Origin: Coriobacteriia bacterium
GTDB lineage: Bacteria; Actinomycetota; Coriobacteriia; WRKU01; WQUG01
Assembly: GCA_009784345.1 (NCBI GenBank)
Contig: WRBW01000003.1
Location: 1-52,760 of the forward strand
Direction of reading: 5' to 3'
Length of the DNA stretch: 52,760 nucleotides
Positions 26,566-35,634 of this stretch are shown here, piece after piece. The translations under genes and the position numbers were made by a program. The notes below the pieces were generated by a model that made no database searches, was not told where the DNA came from, and saw only the letters and a list, made by a program, of their open reading frames with translations. Position 1 is the stretch's first letter. Every line of letters starts with the position of its first letter.

Positions 26566-28041
26566 TTATGCTTCGTCTTTGAGTGCCTGTGCGGCGGCGG
26601 CAATCTGCGCGGTCAGCCCGGCAACACCCGTCTGGTAAAAGGCGATGTGAACGGGTCTACCCTGACCGCAGGTGCGGAGCTCATCAATCAACTGCTGCGC
26701 CGTATAATCATCAAGGGTAATGCCGTCATCATTGAAGATACAGTCAGGAATGAGATAGCGATGCTTTTCGACTCCAGCGTGACCCTCTTCATGCAAGTAC
26801 TCGCAATCAAGCTTTACACCGCGCAAAATATCGAGACCTGTGAGAAGCCCCGTCACACTGACATTGCCGCCAAAGAAGCGATTCTTTATGGGCAAGAGGC
26901 GCAACTTGCCTCCCGCATTGATGCCACCTAAAACACCTAGCCATGTTTGCGTTAAGAGCTCGCCGCAGACGATGGTTATGGCTTCCTTGCCTGCGTCGGC
27001 AGGCAACATCTTGCCGTCTGGGCCCGATGGCTGAGGGGGCAACAGGGTCAGTGCCGTTGAAAGCTCATCAAGATTATCGCGGACATCGGCAATAAAGTTC
27101 AAAATCATCCCGATGCCATTTTCAAGCTGCGGAAAGCCATCGTAGTATTGCGGTAGCGGGAAGGGCGCGTGGGCATGTACGTAGAACTCATCCGCCAAAT
27201 AGACCCAGGTAAGTCCCGTCTCCTTTTCGTGAGCAAACTGGTAGGTCTGTACTTGGTCGATAACAGACTTGCACCACTCTTCGCGCTCAGCCGGCACCGT
27301 GCTCGCATCTGTCAGCATTTCTTTGAGACGAGCGGGTGCATAGTCCGTGTAGGCCACCGGGACAATACCGACACTCAGGACATGAGCAATGCGCGCCGGA
27401 TCCTGCAAATAAGCAAGTGTCTCATCTAAGATAGCGCCATCATTGACGCCAGGTACCAGCACTATCTGGATATGAAAATCGATACCAGCCTCTATGAGCT
27501 CATCAAAGTTTTCCAATGCAAGATCATGGTTTTTACCCATCAAGCGCGTGCGCACCTCAGGATTTGATGCATGAAAGGACAGACGAAGCGGAGAAATGCG
27601 CTGCTCCACGATACGGTCCTTATCTTCGGGCTTTAAGTTTGTTAGGGTAATAAAGTTTCCCTGCAGGAAAGACAGACGATAGTCATCGTCGCGCATGCAC
27701 AGGGTTTTGCGCGCTGTTGCCGGCAGCTGCCTCATAAAGCAAAAGACGCAGTCGTTCTTGCAGCTGTGGATTTTGTCATAAATCACGTCGTCAAAAACCA
27801 GTCCCCAGCCGTCCTGCAAATTATCGCGCTGCAGCATGACCGTGCGCAGGTCACCGTCAGCGGCTCGAAGCTCGAGCTCGACTTCAGGACCATCGCTTTC
27901 CCACAGCCATTCGATGTAGTCGTGAGCTGGCTTGCCATTGATGGAATGGACGTACTCCCCCGCCGAAATTCCTGCCGCGTCTGCAATCGACCAAGGTTCA
28001 ACAGCTGCAATCAGGGCTGCACGCGTAATCTTAGGATTCAT
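26566..28041 (-). CDS. DUF512 radical-SAM protein with PDZ-like N-terminus
   Basis: 491 residues. The N-terminal PDZ-like domain (about 1-75) is followed by a radical-SAM core with the iron-sulfur cysteines in KIHSCKNDCVFCFMRQL, and a C-terminal DUF512 region (IVCGELLTQ... FFGGNVSVTGLLTG). Biochemical role is unknown; genome neighbourhoods with der and ispH are frequent. The start at 28041 overlaps the end of ispH and has GGAG 6 nt upstream. The PDZ part includes GEYVHSINGK, coded by a copy of the dispersed word (27947). Confidence 0.88.
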   Translation of the reverse strand: MNPKITRAALIAAVEPWSIADAAGISAGEYVHSINGKPAHDYIEWLWESDGPEVELELRAADGDLRTVMLQRDNLQDGWGLVFDDVIYDKIHSCKNDCVFCFMRQLPATARKTLCMRDDDYRLSFLQGNFITLTNLKPEDKDRIVEQRISPLRLSFHASNPEVRTRLMGKNHDLALENFDELIEAGIDFHIQIVLVPGVNDGAILDETLAYLQDPARIAHVLSVGIVPVAYTDYAPARLKEMLTDASTVPAEREEWCKSVIDQVQTYQFAHEKETGLTWVYLADEFYVHAHAPFPLPQYYDGFPQLENGIGMILNFIADVRDNLDELSTALTLLPPQPSGPDGKMLPADAGKEAITIVCGELLTQTWLGVLGGINAGGKLRLLPIKNRFFGGNVSVTGLLTGLDILRGVKLDCEYLHEEGHAGVEKHRYLIPDCIFNDDGITLDDYTAQQLIDELRTCGQGRPVHIAFYQTGVAGLTAQIAAAAQALKDEA

Positions 28042-28927
28042 AGTCTGCTCCAAGTTGTTCTGACGGGGCGATTTCGCTAATGCGGGCAACGACGCTCTGC
28101 AGCTGGTCTTCTGGCGTTGAGGCTCCGGCTGTCACGCCCACTTTTTGTGCACCTTCAAACCAGGCTTCATCGAGCTCTGCCTTCGTCTCGATGTGATAGC
28201 TGCGCGGACAGGCCTCGCGGCTGATCTCATACAGGCGGCGCGTATTGCCGCTATTGTGCCCCCCGACGACAATCATGACGTCAACCTGATGGGACAGAGC
28301 TTCGGTTGCCTGCTGCCTTTTGGTCGTTGCGCTGCAGATAGTATTAACGACGCGCAGTTCGCGCACCTTGTCGCGCAGCTCTGCCACCACTTCATTTAAG
28401 GCTTCTGCCGTTTGAGTCGTCTGAATCACGACGCCAACCCGCTCATCTTTTAGCTCTTCAAGCGGCGGTAGGTCAGATGCACCCGCCACGATATGGGCTT
28501 TTTTGCCGGCACGCGCTTCGATGCCAAAGACTTCGGGGTGGTCAGGTTCGCCCACAATCAGGACGGTATAGCCTTCGTCTGCCAGCTTTTCTGCAGCCTC
28601 TTGTACGCGCGCAACGTGGGGACAAGTTGCATCAACCACTTTGGCGCCACGCGCCTCTGCTTCTTCAATGACACAGGGTGCCACACCATGACTGCGGATA
28701 ATAAGGGTGCTTTCCACTCCGTCACCAGCAGGTGCCAAGTCATCAAGACTGGTCACGACATCGACCCCAATGAGCCGCAAGGTATCAACGGCCTGCGGAT
28801 TATGAATGAGCTCGCCCAGGCTTGCCACCGGCGCGCCCTTAGCTGAACGGGCAGCCTCACGGGCAAGCTTTAGGGCACGCTCGACACCGTAGCAGGTGCC
28901 CGCAGGTCTTGCAACATGGATTTCCAT
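28031..28927 (-). CDS. ispH: 4-hydroxy-3-methylbut-2-enyl diphosphate reductase IspH
   Basis: 298 residues. Last enzyme of the MEP isoprenoid route, with a [4Fe-4S] cluster. The three cluster cysteines are in GTCYGVERA, DATCPHV and NTICSATTKRQ. The substrate histidines appear in ELIHNPQ and GEPDHPEV, and the C-terminal TAGASTPEDQ is standard. The opening ARPAGTCYG is slightly unlike the usual AGFCFG. Its end overlaps the DUF512 gene by 11 bp. Confidence 0.95.
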   Translation of the reverse strand: MEIHVARPAGTCYGVERALKLAREAARSAKGAPVASLGELIHNPQAVDTLRLIGVDVVTSLDDLAPAGDGVESTLIIRSHGVAPCVIEEAEARGAKVVDATCPHVARVQEAAEKLADEGYTVLIVGEPDHPEVFGIEARAGKKAHIVAGASDLPPLEELKDERVGVVIQTTQTAEALNEVVAELRDKVRELRVVNTICSATTKRQQATEALSHQVDVMIVVGGHNSGNTRRLYEISREACPRSYHIETKAELDEAWFEGAQKVGVTAGASTPEDQLQSVVARISEIAPSEQLGADYES

Positions 28928-28989
28928 GTCGCCACCATCCTCTCAATAAAACTCTCACTGACCGCCTCGCGAGCCAGCTTAATCTCTTC

Positions 28990-29790
28990 TTAGCGGCTGC
29001 GCTTTGCGTTGTCTGTGCGTGCTACCTCAAAGGAAGCAGCGATGCCCTCCATAACAAGATCCGTCAAGCGTGCTATGCGCTCTTTTTTTGCATATTCAGA
29101 AGCCGGCACCACCTCGTCAGGCACCAAAGCCTCGCCAAAGTGCACGTCAACGGCGGGAAAACGCAGGGTGCGCATACCATCAGGCCTGATGCGATCTGTT
29201 CCCGCAATACCTACGGGCACAACAGGCACATTGTTGCGAATCGCAAGCCAAGCAGCACCACCATGCGCCTCGCCCAAACCGTGGTCTTTGTCCACCATCA
29301 TGTCCTCGTTGCGAATGCGCGTGCCTTCGGGGAAAATCCCAATCGTGTCACCAGCTTTGAGCAAATTCGAGGCCTTGCGCATGGTATCAAGGTCAGCCTT
29401 GTCACGCGAAATGGGCAGTGCGCCCGCCTGGTCGATAATCCAGGCAAGAGGCTTGAATTTCCATAGATTTCGCTTGCCCAAGAGACGCAGCTTAAAGCCG
29501 TAACGGCGCGTCAGGGCAATCACCACAATGGCATCCATATTGCTCAAATGGTTGGGGCTCATGATGTAGGCACCCGTGGGCAGGTTTTCTGCCCCCGTGA
29601 CCCGAACGCGATACATCGGAACAATGATGATGCTTGCCAGAAAAAGCACAAAGGAACGCAGCACCCATTTGGGCTCGCCAGGCTTGCCCTTATCTGCAAG
29701 CGCATGCCTGCGCATGGCTACATGACGAGGCTCTCTGCTCTTCACCTTCGTCTTTTCTGCAGCATCTTTTTGCGGAGTACGTCCACTCAT
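28990..29790 (-). CDS. plsC: 1-acyl-sn-glycerol-3-phosphate acyltransferase (PlsC family)
   Basis: 266 residues. A basic N-terminus and one hydrophobic helix (VLRSFVLFLASIIIVPM) precede the acyltransferase domain. The catalytic NHLSNMD (NHxxxxD) and the glycerol-phosphate-binding FPEGTR are both intact. Its ATG overlaps the cmk stop (ATGA), which implies coupled translation. cmk-plsC-ispH order is familiar in this phylum. The first codons, encoding SGRTP, come from a copy of the dispersed word (29774). Confidence 0.9.
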   Translation of the reverse strand: MSGRTPQKDAAEKTKVKSREPRHVAMRRHALADKGKPGEPKWVLRSFVLFLASIIIVPMYRVRVTGAENLPTGAYIMSPNHLSNMDAIVVIALTRRYGFKLRLLGKRNLWKFKPLAWIIDQAGALPISRDKADLDTMRKASNLLKAGDTIGIFPEGTRIRNEDMMVDKDHGLGEAHGGAAWLAIRNNVPVVPVGIAGTDRIRPDGMRTLRFPAVDVHFGEALVPDEVVPASEYAKKERIARLTDLVMEGIAASFEVARTDNAKRSR

Positions 29791-30545
29791 GCAAGTTCAC
29801 CGCAGGTATCTTCTGCTATGTCTGGCAGCCCCTTAGTGTTGTCGTCGCCAGCACCACCATCTGGGCCACAAACGCGATTGCGCACCTCACTTGCCAGATT
29901 AACGATAGTGTCGATGACCTCTTCTTCAGTCATATGAGTCGTGTCGACTTCAACAGCACCTTCTGCCACCATCAAGGGTGCCACCTCGCGGTTCATGTCA
30001 TAGTGGTCACGATGCTTCAGTGACTGCAATATTGCCTCATAGTCGCAGGGAAGTCCGCGCGCTTCGTTTTGTTTACTGCGGCGACGGGCACGCTCCTCAA
30101 CATCTGCGGTCAAAAATATCTTTAAGGCAGCATTGGGAAAGACAACTGAACCTATGTCACGACCCTCGACAACATAGTTGCCTTGCGCTCCCAGCATACG
30201 CTGTTTTTGCAGCATGTCACCTCGCAGCTCGGGACAAGCAGAAACGGGGCTCACGGCACGATCTGCCTCTGGTGTCCTGATGAGGTCGGTCATTTCTTCA
30301 TCGCCAAAAAAGACGCGACTGGGCAGTACTTCACCCTCTTCGTAGGCAAAGCGAATACGTCTATCCTTGCTAAAAGCGCGCAGGGCGCTACCGTCAGATA
30401 AATCAATACCCCGCGCCAAAGCACCTACCGCTACGGCGCGATACATGGCACCCGTATCCAGATAGTGAAATCCCATTCGCAGGGCAACAGCCTTAGCAAC
30501 GCTCGATTTTCCCGAACCTGCAGGCCCATCAATAGCAATTATCAT
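29787..30545 (-). CDS. cmk: Cytidylate kinase
   Basis: 252 residues. Phosphorylates CMP/dCMP. P-loop GPAGSGKSSVAK, followed by YLDTGAMYRA, the substrate segment VVEGRDIGSVVFPNA and RRRSKQNE. A C-terminal extension of about 30 residues after IVNLASEV is acidic and not part of the fold. Start preceded by GAGGAGAAAAGAAGC. It overlaps plsC by four bases. A perfect hairpin upstream (30589-30625) may control readthrough into it. Confidence 0.95.
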   Translation of the reverse strand: MIIAIDGPAGSGKSSVAKAVALRMGFHYLDTGAMYRAVAVGALARGIDLSDGSALRAFSKDRRIRFAYEEGEVLPSRVFFGDEEMTDLIRTPEADRAVSPVSACPELRGDMLQKQRMLGAQGNYVVEGRDIGSVVFPNAALKIFLTADVEERARRRSKQNEARGLPCDYEAILQSLKHRDHYDMNREVAPLMVAEGAVEVDTTHMTEEEVIDTIVNLASEVRNRVCGPDGGAGDDNTKGLPDIAEDTCGELA

Positions 30546-30588
30546 GCTTCTTTTCTCCTCAAAATATCAAGGACTAAGTATAACAAAC

Positions 30589-30625
30589 GAAGAAGCGGCC
30601 ACCTGTGCTGGTTAGCCGCTTCTTC
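30589..30625 (-). terminator. Strong hairpin upstream of cmk, terminator or attenuator
   Basis: GAAGAAGCGGC (30589-30599) pairs perfectly with GCCGCTTCTTC (30615-30625) over an 11-bp stem with a 15-nt loop. On the minus strand it is followed by GTTTGTTATAC. No gene is read into it from the right on that strand, so it may act in the cmk leader. Confidence 0.55.
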
Positions 30626-30726
30626 CAAAGGATAAGACCGATGCGCAGGGGGTCTCAATGCAGCACCGATACTCAGTGCACAACATTGTGTCAGCTCGAT
30701 TACTTTATAGCAAGCAGAAATTGGCC

Positions 30727-30746
30727 AATTGACAGAATTGTCAATT
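30727..30746. promoter_or_regulatory. Palindromic operator candidate
   Basis: Arms AATTGACA and TGTCAATT, 8 bp each and perfect, are separated by 4 bp. Both strands contain a TTGACA -35-like hexamer within it. It lies between the divergent cmk and HTH genes, so it could be a repressor site acting on either. Confidence 0.4.
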
Positions 30747-30915
30747 ATTTCTTTGTCGTTCAGGGTTTCTCTTTCGTATTCGAAGTGGGGATTTTGATAG
30801 AATGGGTTTTCTCTGCTGCTGATAATTGGGGAAAGCAGCATCTCGCGACCGCCAAACGACGAGAGCGCACTACTCCAGACAGTGCTCTTGGTGCGACATT
30901 TGGGAAGGTCTAGCC

Positions 30916-31299
30916 ATGTTTTTTGAACAGCACAACCTCCACAACTGCCCGTGTTCGCTCATCGAGATCCTCAAGGATGGTCAAATTGCAGTTCACTTTG
31001 GCAGGGTTTTGAGGAAGGCTCGTCTGAAAGAGCACTTCCTCAGCTGCGATTCGCTGGCCACAGAGATGCGCTGTCGATGCGGCATTCAAATTACCGGCAG
31101 AACTATATACCGTTATGAAAAAGGTTTAACGCAACCCTCTGTCGAATTTTTGGTTGCGGCGTCCCTGGTGCTCAGCCCCCACCTCTTCACTAACCTGCTG
31201 ACAGAGATACTGTCCCCAGGACTTATTGGACGATTTGAGATGCGCCAGGCTGCTGCCCACTATGATGCCAGCAAGCAGCTCCCCCTCTTCAAATACTGA
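30916..31299 (+). CDS. Small helix-turn-helix protein (XRE-like)
   Basis: 127 residues. The central region fits an XRE-type HTH: LRKARLKEHFLSCDSLATEM as first helices and TGRTIYRYEKGLTQPSVEFL as the recognition helix and following turn. The rest is not recognisable. The ATG at 30916 has GGAAGG 7 nt upstream; the frame extends back to 30826 but without a ribosome site. It is a lone plus-strand gene among minus-strand operons. It probably regulates DNA; a target could be the palindrome upstream. Confidence 0.68.
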   Translation: MFFEQHNLHNCPCSLIEILKDGQIAVHFGRVLRKARLKEHFLSCDSLATEMRCRCGIQITGRTIYRYEKGLTQPSVEFLVAASLVLSPHLFTNLLTEILSPGLIGRFEMRQAAAHYDASKQLPLFKY

Positions 31300-31366
31300 A
31301 AGAGAATTGAAAAAATGTGCGCTGCGTAGTGCTTGAGAAGTGCTCTAGGCGTTCAAGATTAGTGCT

Positions 31367-31429
31367 AATTTAAAAATGAGGAAGCGCAGCGTAGCAAAAC
31401 CTACGTGAGCATTCCTCATTTTTTAAATT
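31367..31429. terminator. Bidirectional terminator between the HTH gene and rplQ
   Basis: Arms of about 17-18 bp (31367-31383 and 31412-31429), with an inner GCGTAG/CTACGT extension around CAAAAC, form a long hairpin with A-rich and T-rich ends on both sides. It lies between converging genes. The word ATTAGTGCT is repeated on both flanks. Confidence 0.8.
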
Positions 31430-31458
31430 AGTGCTGAGATTGAGCGTCTAGTGCGCTT

Positions 31459-31809
31459 CTAGTCTACTAGCTCCATAATAACCATAGGAGTAGCATCACC
31501 CTTACGTGGTCCCAATTTTAGGATACGGGTGTAGCCACCGTTGCGGCCTTCAAAACGTTCGACCTCGTTAAAGATCTTTGAAACAACTTCTTTGTCGCCG
31601 ATGGCTGCAATAGCCAGACGACGGCTGTGCACGTCTCCGCGCTTTGCCCAGGTAATTACTTTATCAACGTTGGGGCGAATCTCCTTGGCACGAACCTCAG
31701 TGGTCTTGATGCGATCGTTGCGCAGCACAGCGGCAGTCAAAGACTTCTTTATCGCCTTAGTGTGCGCAGAATCGGTGCCCAGTTTGCGACCCTTTTTTTG
31801 GTGTCTCAT
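31459..31809 (-). CDS. rplQ: 50S ribosomal protein L17
   Basis: 116 residues, normal. It begins MRHQKKGRKLGTDSAHTKA and includes EIRPNVDKVITWAKRGD. It is the last gene of the alpha operon (rpsM-rpsK-rpsD-rpoA-rplQ), 20 bp after rpoA, and is followed by the bidirectional terminator. Confidence 0.97.
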   Translation of the reverse strand: MRHQKKGRKLGTDSAHTKAIKKSLTAAVLRNDRIKTTEVRAKEIRPNVDKVITWAKRGDVHSRRLAIAAIGDKEVVSKIFNEVERFEGRNGGYTRILKLGPRKGDATPMVIMELVD

Positions 31810-31829
31810 GTGTGGACCTACTCCTCTAT

Positions 31830-32768
31830 CTAGTTCTTTAGGTTAAGACCCATGTCGATGAGCTTGTCCTTGACTTCTTCGATTGATTTAGCACCGAAGT
31901 TGCGGACGTTCATCAGGTCATTTTCTGTACATTCGGTCAGTTGACCAATGGTGTTTACACCCTGGCGCTTCAGGCAATTGTATGCACGAACTGACAGGTC
32001 GAGCTCCTCGATGGGGGTATCGAGGCCGCTGGTGTCACTGCGATCGATTTCAACAAAAATCGAACCCTCTTCAAGAGGCGTGATGGTCTGTTCGACAAAG
32101 AGCTGAGTGTGCTCATTGATGACGCGACCAGCGCGTGCGATAACATCATCAGGAACAACGCTCCCGTTCGTTTCGACCTCGAGAATCAGCTTTTCGTAGT
32201 CGGTACGCTGGCCAACACGCGTGTTTTCGACGGTGTAGGTGCAGCGCAGGACGGGCGAAAACAGCGAGTCTATAGGGATAACGCCAATGGCATCCCCGGC
32301 ACGCTTGTTGCGTTCTGCTGAAACGTAGCCACGACCTGTGTCGATGTTGATGTACATGGTCAGCGTGGCACCCTTGTTAAGGTTGGCGATTTCGCGCTCG
32401 GGGTTAACGAGCTCGAATTCGTTAGGCAGCTTGAGGTCTGCGCCTGTCACGACAGCAGGACCGGTTACGGTCAGTTCAGCTTCGGCATGACCCTCGCCAA
32501 TGCCCGTGTCGCGAAACACGAGGCCTTTGACGTTGAGGATGATGTCGGTTACGTCTTCGCGCATACCGTCCAGAGCAGTAAACTCATGCTGTGCACCGTC
32601 GATGCGGATGCTTGTTGCAGCTGCACCTTCCAAAGAGGAAAGCAGTACACGGCGCATGCAGTTGCCGAGAGTGTATCCAAAACCTCTGTCAAGCGGCTCT
32701 ACGATGTAGCGGCTTACGTTGTCTCCAACGTGCTCGACCGTAACTTCTGGTCTCATAAATCTCGTCAT
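31830..32768 (-). CDS. rpoA: DNA-directed RNA polymerase subunit alpha
   Basis: 312 residues. N-terminal assembly domain with VEPLDRGFGYTLGNCMRRVLLSSL, and a C-terminal domain with LDLSVRAYNCLKRQGVNTIGQL and NFGAKSIEEVKDKL, which contacts UP elements and activators such as OmpR-type regulators. Both domains are complete. Lies between rpsD and rplQ. Confidence 0.98.
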   Translation of the reverse strand: MTRFMRPEVTVEHVGDNVSRYIVEPLDRGFGYTLGNCMRRVLLSSLEGAAATSIRIDGAQHEFTALDGMREDVTDIILNVKGLVFRDTGIGEGHAEAELTVTGPAVVTGADLKLPNEFELVNPEREIANLNKGATLTMYINIDTGRGYVSAERNKRAGDAIGVIPIDSLFSPVLRCTYTVENTRVGQRTDYEKLILEVETNGSVVPDDVIARAGRVINEHTQLFVEQTITPLEEGSIFVEIDRSDTSGLDTPIEELDLSVRAYNCLKRQGVNTIGQLTECTENDLMNVRNFGAKSIEEVKDKLIDMGLNLKN

Positions 32769-32791
32769 AGATACTATCCTTCCCTATCCTC

Positions 32792-33418
32792 TTATTTAGA
32801 GTAGAGCTCGACGATGAGGTTTTCTTTAACCGTCAGGTCGATCTGATCACGAGTTGGCAGTGAAATGACGCTACCCTGGAGCTTTTCGATGTCTACTTCG
32901 AGCCACCCAGGAACGGTGCTGCGCTCTGATGAGATAATGGCAGCCTTGATTACCAGCAGGTCCTTTGCCTTTGGTGCGATAGCCACCATGTCGCCAGGAC
33001 GTACGCGGTATGACGGAATGTCAACGCGCTTGCCGTTAACCTGAATATGTCCGTGACGTACGATCTGACGAGCCTCGCTGCGAGACTTTGCAAATCCGAG
33101 GCGGAACACTACGTTGTCGAGACGAGTCTCGAGCAGGCGCAAGAGGTTTTCACCCGTGATGCCCTGTTGACGGTTTGCCTCTTCGTAGTAGCTACGGAAC
33201 TGCTTTTCGAGCATGCCGTACATACGCTTGGTCTTTTGTTTTTCACGCAATTGAATACGATATTCGCTCTCGCGTGGACGCTTCTTACCAGCCTGACCAG
33301 GCGGATAAGGGCGCTTTTCCATTGCACATTTATCAGAATAGCAGCGGTCGCCTTTCAAGAAGAGCTTCTCTCCTTCACGGCGGCACAGTCTGCAAACTGG
33401 TCCAGTATATCTAGCCAT
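32792..33418 (-). CDS. rpsD: 30S ribosomal protein S4 (zinc-binding form)
   Basis: 208 residues. S4 domain ([22 protein letters not shown]) and an N-terminal zinc knuckle with Cys9, Cys12, Cys26 and Cys31. This is the C-plus form found where zinc is not limiting. S4 nucleates 16S rRNA assembly and can repress its own operon. Start ATG behind AGGAGAAATCTACA. Confidence 0.97.
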   Translation of the reverse strand: MARYTGPVCRLCRREGEKLFLKGDRCYSDKCAMEKRPYPPGQAGKKRPRESEYRIQLREKQKTKRMYGMLEKQFRSYYEEANRQQGITGENLLRLLETRLDNVVFRLGFAKSRSEARQIVRHGHIQVNGKRVDIPSYRVRPGDMVAIAPKAKDLLVIKAAIISSERSTVPGWLEVDIEKLQGSVISLPTRDQIDLTVKENLIVELYSK

Positions 33419-33440
33419 TGTAGATTTCTCCTCTTATTAA

Positions 33441-33836
33441 TTAGACGCGACGACGCTTGCGGGGACGACAGCCATTGTGTGGAATGGGTGTAACATCCTG
33501 AATGCTGGCAATTTCAAGTCCAGCTGCCTGCAGTGAACGAATCGCAGTTTCGCGTCCGCTACCGGGGCCCTTTGCAAACACTGCCACTTTACGCATGCCA
33601 TGCTCCTGGGCGGTCTTTGCAACAGCTTCAGCTGCCAGTTGTGCAGCAAAAGGTGTTGACTTGCGGCTACCCTTGAAGCCTGACGTGCCTGCTGACTGCC
33701 AACAAATGACGTTGCCTGCAGGGTCGGTGATAGTAATGATGGTGTTGTTAAACGTAGACTTTACGTGAGCCTGACCAATCGCAATATTTTTGCGTTCACT
33801 ACGCTTGATGCGGCTGCGTACATTCTTTTTAGCCAT
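33441..33836 (-). CDS. rpsK: 30S ribosomal protein S11
   Basis: 131 residues. Contains the family core [20 protein letters not shown] and the C-terminal [17 protein letters not shown] that binds the 16S platform. It lies 8 bp after rpsM and 22 bp before rpsD, in the usual order. Confidence 0.97.
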   Translation of the reverse strand: MAKKNVRSRIKRSERKNIAIGQAHVKSTFNNTIITITDPAGNVICWQSAGTSGFKGSRKSTPFAAQLAAEAVAKTAQEHGMRKVAVFAKGPGSGRETAIRSLQAAGLEIASIQDVTPIPHNGCRPRKRRRV

Positions 33837-33844
33837 GATTTAGC

Positions 33845-34216
33845 CTATCCCTTCTTCTTCGCGCCGATTTGACGACGTGGACCCTTGCGGGTACGCGCAT
33901 TAGTGCTGGTGCGCTGTCCACGAACGGGAAGACCACGGCGATGACGAAGTCCACGGTAACAACCGATCTCCATCAGCCTTTTGATGTTTTGTGATGTTTC
34001 GCGACGCAGGTCACCTTCTACTTTAAGGTTTGCGTCAATGTATTCACGCAGTTGCGTGATTTGAGCATCAGACAAATCGCCCACACGGATATCTGGATCA
34101 ATTCCAGTACCAGCAATAATTTGCTTTGATGTGGTCAGTCCAATGCCATAGATGTAAGTTAGACCAGTTTCTACACGCTTGTCGCGTGGAAGGTCTACAC
34201 CGAGTATACGAGCCAC
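33845..34216 (-). CDS. rpsM: 30S ribosomal protein S13
   Basis: 123 residues. [15 protein letters not shown] at the start, [13 protein letters not shown] and the tail [19 protein letters not shown] are standard S13. It lies at the head of the subunit bridge region of the 30S. It is preceded by rpmJ at 20 bp. Confidence 0.97.
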   Translation of the reverse strand: MARILGVDLPRDKRVETGLTYIYGIGLTTSKQIIAGTGIDPDIRVGDLSDAQITQLREYIDANLKVEGDLRRETSQNIKRLMEIGCYRGLRHRRGLPVRGQRTSTNARTRKGPRRQIGAKKKG

Positions 34217-34236
34217 TCTCGTCCTCCTGCTTTCTC

Positions 34237-34350
34237 TTAGCCTTGGCGTTGTTTGTGGCGTGGGTTGTCACAAATGACCAACACACGACCATGACGTCGG
34301 ATAATTTTGCACTTATCGCACATTTTCTTTACTGAAGGCCGTACTTTCAC
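34237..34350 (-). CDS. rpmJ: 50S ribosomal protein L36 (zinc-binding form)
   Basis: 37 residues, read from a GTG at 34350 after GGGAGCGTC. The sequence begins [15 protein letters not shown] and continues [20 protein letters not shown]. The zinc ligands are Cys11, Cys14, Cys27 and His32. It is too short for standard gene length cut-offs but is in its canonical place between infA and rpsM. Confidence 0.96.
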   Translation of the reverse strand: MKVRPSVKKMCDKCKIIRRHGRVLVICDNPRHKQRQG

Positions 34351-34422
34351 GACGCTCCCGCCTTTCAATCAGATGTAAATTAAAAATTTATTATTAACGT
34401 CCAGCCGCAGACGGTAATCTTC

Positions 34423-34644
34423 TTACTTATAACGGTAGGTGATGCGTCCACGTGACAGATCATAAGGGCTAACCTCTACGGTTACTTTGTCTCCGGGTAG
34501 TATGCGGATGTAATGCATGCGCATCTTGCCAGAAATGTGAGCTAGTACCTTATGTCCGTTTTCGAGTTCCACCTTGAACATAGCATTAGGGAGCGGCTCT
34601 AGTACCGTTCCTTCAAGCTCGATGGCGCCCTCTTTTTTCGTCAC
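34423..34644 (-). CDS. infA: Translation initiation factor IF-1
   Basis: 73 residues from a GTG at 34644 with AAGGATTATCAC upstream. The OB-fold sequence [20 protein letters not shown] and [16 protein letters not shown] matches the family; IF-1 is normally 72-73 residues. A frame extending to 34734 through the leader is not coding. First gene of infA-rpmJ-rpsM-rpsK-rpsD-rpoA-rplQ. Confidence 0.95.
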   Translation of the reverse strand: MTKKEGAIELEGTVLEPLPNAMFKVELENGHKVLAHISGKMRMHYIRILPGDKVTVEVSPYDLSRGRITYRYK

Positions 34645-34759
34645 GTGATAATCCTTGTCTCTAAAACACACAAATATATATACTGTTTGAAAACAGCAAC
34701 TAGTAAGTGTAGCAAAAATTGAACGGCCATTCAAGATGTAATTTTTATGGATTTTCGTC

Positions 34760-35575
34760 CTATTTCAGGATGAGCCCGACGGGACAGTGGTCGCTCCCGA
34801 AGACTTCTGCGTAGATAGGCGTGTCCTCCACATGAGGCATCAGTGAAGGTGAGCATAGAAAGTAATCAATACGCCAACCTACGTTGTTTGCGCGCGCATT
34901 GGCGCGGTAGGACCACCAGGTATAGAGACCTGGCACATCGGGATTGCGCTCACGCAGCGGATCGGCAAACCCTGTATCAAGGAGCTGAGTCAGCTTGGCG
35001 CGCTCTTCATCTGAAAAACCTGGCTTTCCTCTGTTGGGCTTGGGTCGTGCGAGGTCTATTTCCTCGTGCGCGCAATTCAGGTCTCCCCCAATGATGACGG
35101 GCTTGCTAACTGCAAGTCCTGAAACGAAGCGGCGAAAAGCATCCTCCCAGCGCATCCGAAAGTCAAGCCTGGCGAGCTCTGGTTGAGCATTGGGGGTATA
35201 GACATTGACCACCCAAAAATCTTTGAATTCACAGGCGGTGACCCTGCCCTCGCGGTCAAGGTCGGAGAGATGGACGTACTCCTCCGCCTTGTCATCAATC
35301 ATGGGGTTGTCGCCCGCAAGCTGGGGCGAGTCGACGTAGCGCAAGACGCGCAGAGGCTTTTCTTTCGAAAAGATAGCTGTTCCCGAGTAGCCCTTCTTGA
35401 GGGCGTAAGACCAGCTTTGGTAGTAGCCGGGAAGCTCGAGTTCGACCTGCCCTTCCTGCAGCTTGATTTCTTGCAGCATGAAGAGGTCGGCATCGAGTGC
35501 CTCGAATTGCTCCATGAAGCCTTTGTTGAGGCTCGCGCGTAGACCATTAACGTTCCATGAGATGAGTTTTTTCAT
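34760..35575 (-). CDS. Exodeoxyribonuclease III (ExoA/XthA family)
   Basis: 271 residues. AP endonuclease/3' exonuclease of base-excision repair. Motifs of the EEP superfamily are all present: [19 protein letters not shown] with the metal-binding Glu, [13 protein letters not shown], and GSDHCPVGL with the catalytic Asp-His. A dispersed-word copy (35271) encodes EEYVH. It stands between infA and the protease, so together these two interrupt the usual map-infA order. Confidence 0.93.
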   Translation of the reverse strand: MKKLISWNVNGLRASLNKGFMEQFEALDADLFMLQEIKLQEGQVELELPGYYQSWSYALKKGYSGTAIFSKEKPLRVLRYVDSPQLAGDNPMIDDKAEEYVHLSDLDREGRVTACEFKDFWVVNVYTPNAQPELARLDFRMRWEDAFRRFVSGLAVSKPVIIGGDLNCAHEEIDLARPKPNRGKPGFSDEERAKLTQLLDTGFADPLRERNPDVPGLYTWWSYRANARANNVGWRIDYFLCSPSLMPHVEDTPIYAEVFGSDHCPVGLILK

Positions 35576-35585
35576 GAGACTTATT

Positions 35586-35625
35586 GTAGCGAATCGTAGC
35601 GAATGGTAGCGAATGGTAACGAATT
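35586..35625. repeat. Tandem 10-bp repeat, four units
   Basis: Units GTAGCGAATC, GTAGCGAATG, GTAGCGAATG and GTAACGAATT lie head to tail in the 60-bp gap between the protease stop and the exoA start. Confidence 0.75.
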
Positions 35626-35634
35626 GAAGTGAGG

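Larger units (their letters stand above)
30546..30915. other. 370-bp stretch between cmk and the HTH gene, no gene seen
   Basis: It contains a strong hairpin (30589-30625), a palindrome (30727-30746), several short dyads such as CACAATGTTGTG on the minus strand near 30690, and a GCTGCT/AGCAGC dyad near 30815-30837. Small frames on both strands show no recognisable protein. It must hold the divergent promoters of cmk (minus) and the HTH gene (plus). Confidence 0.6.

Noticed and set aside
30542-30841. 99-residue minus-strand frame upstream of cmk
   Set aside because: Runs through the strong hairpin and palindrome, has no recognisable domain and overlaps the cmk start.
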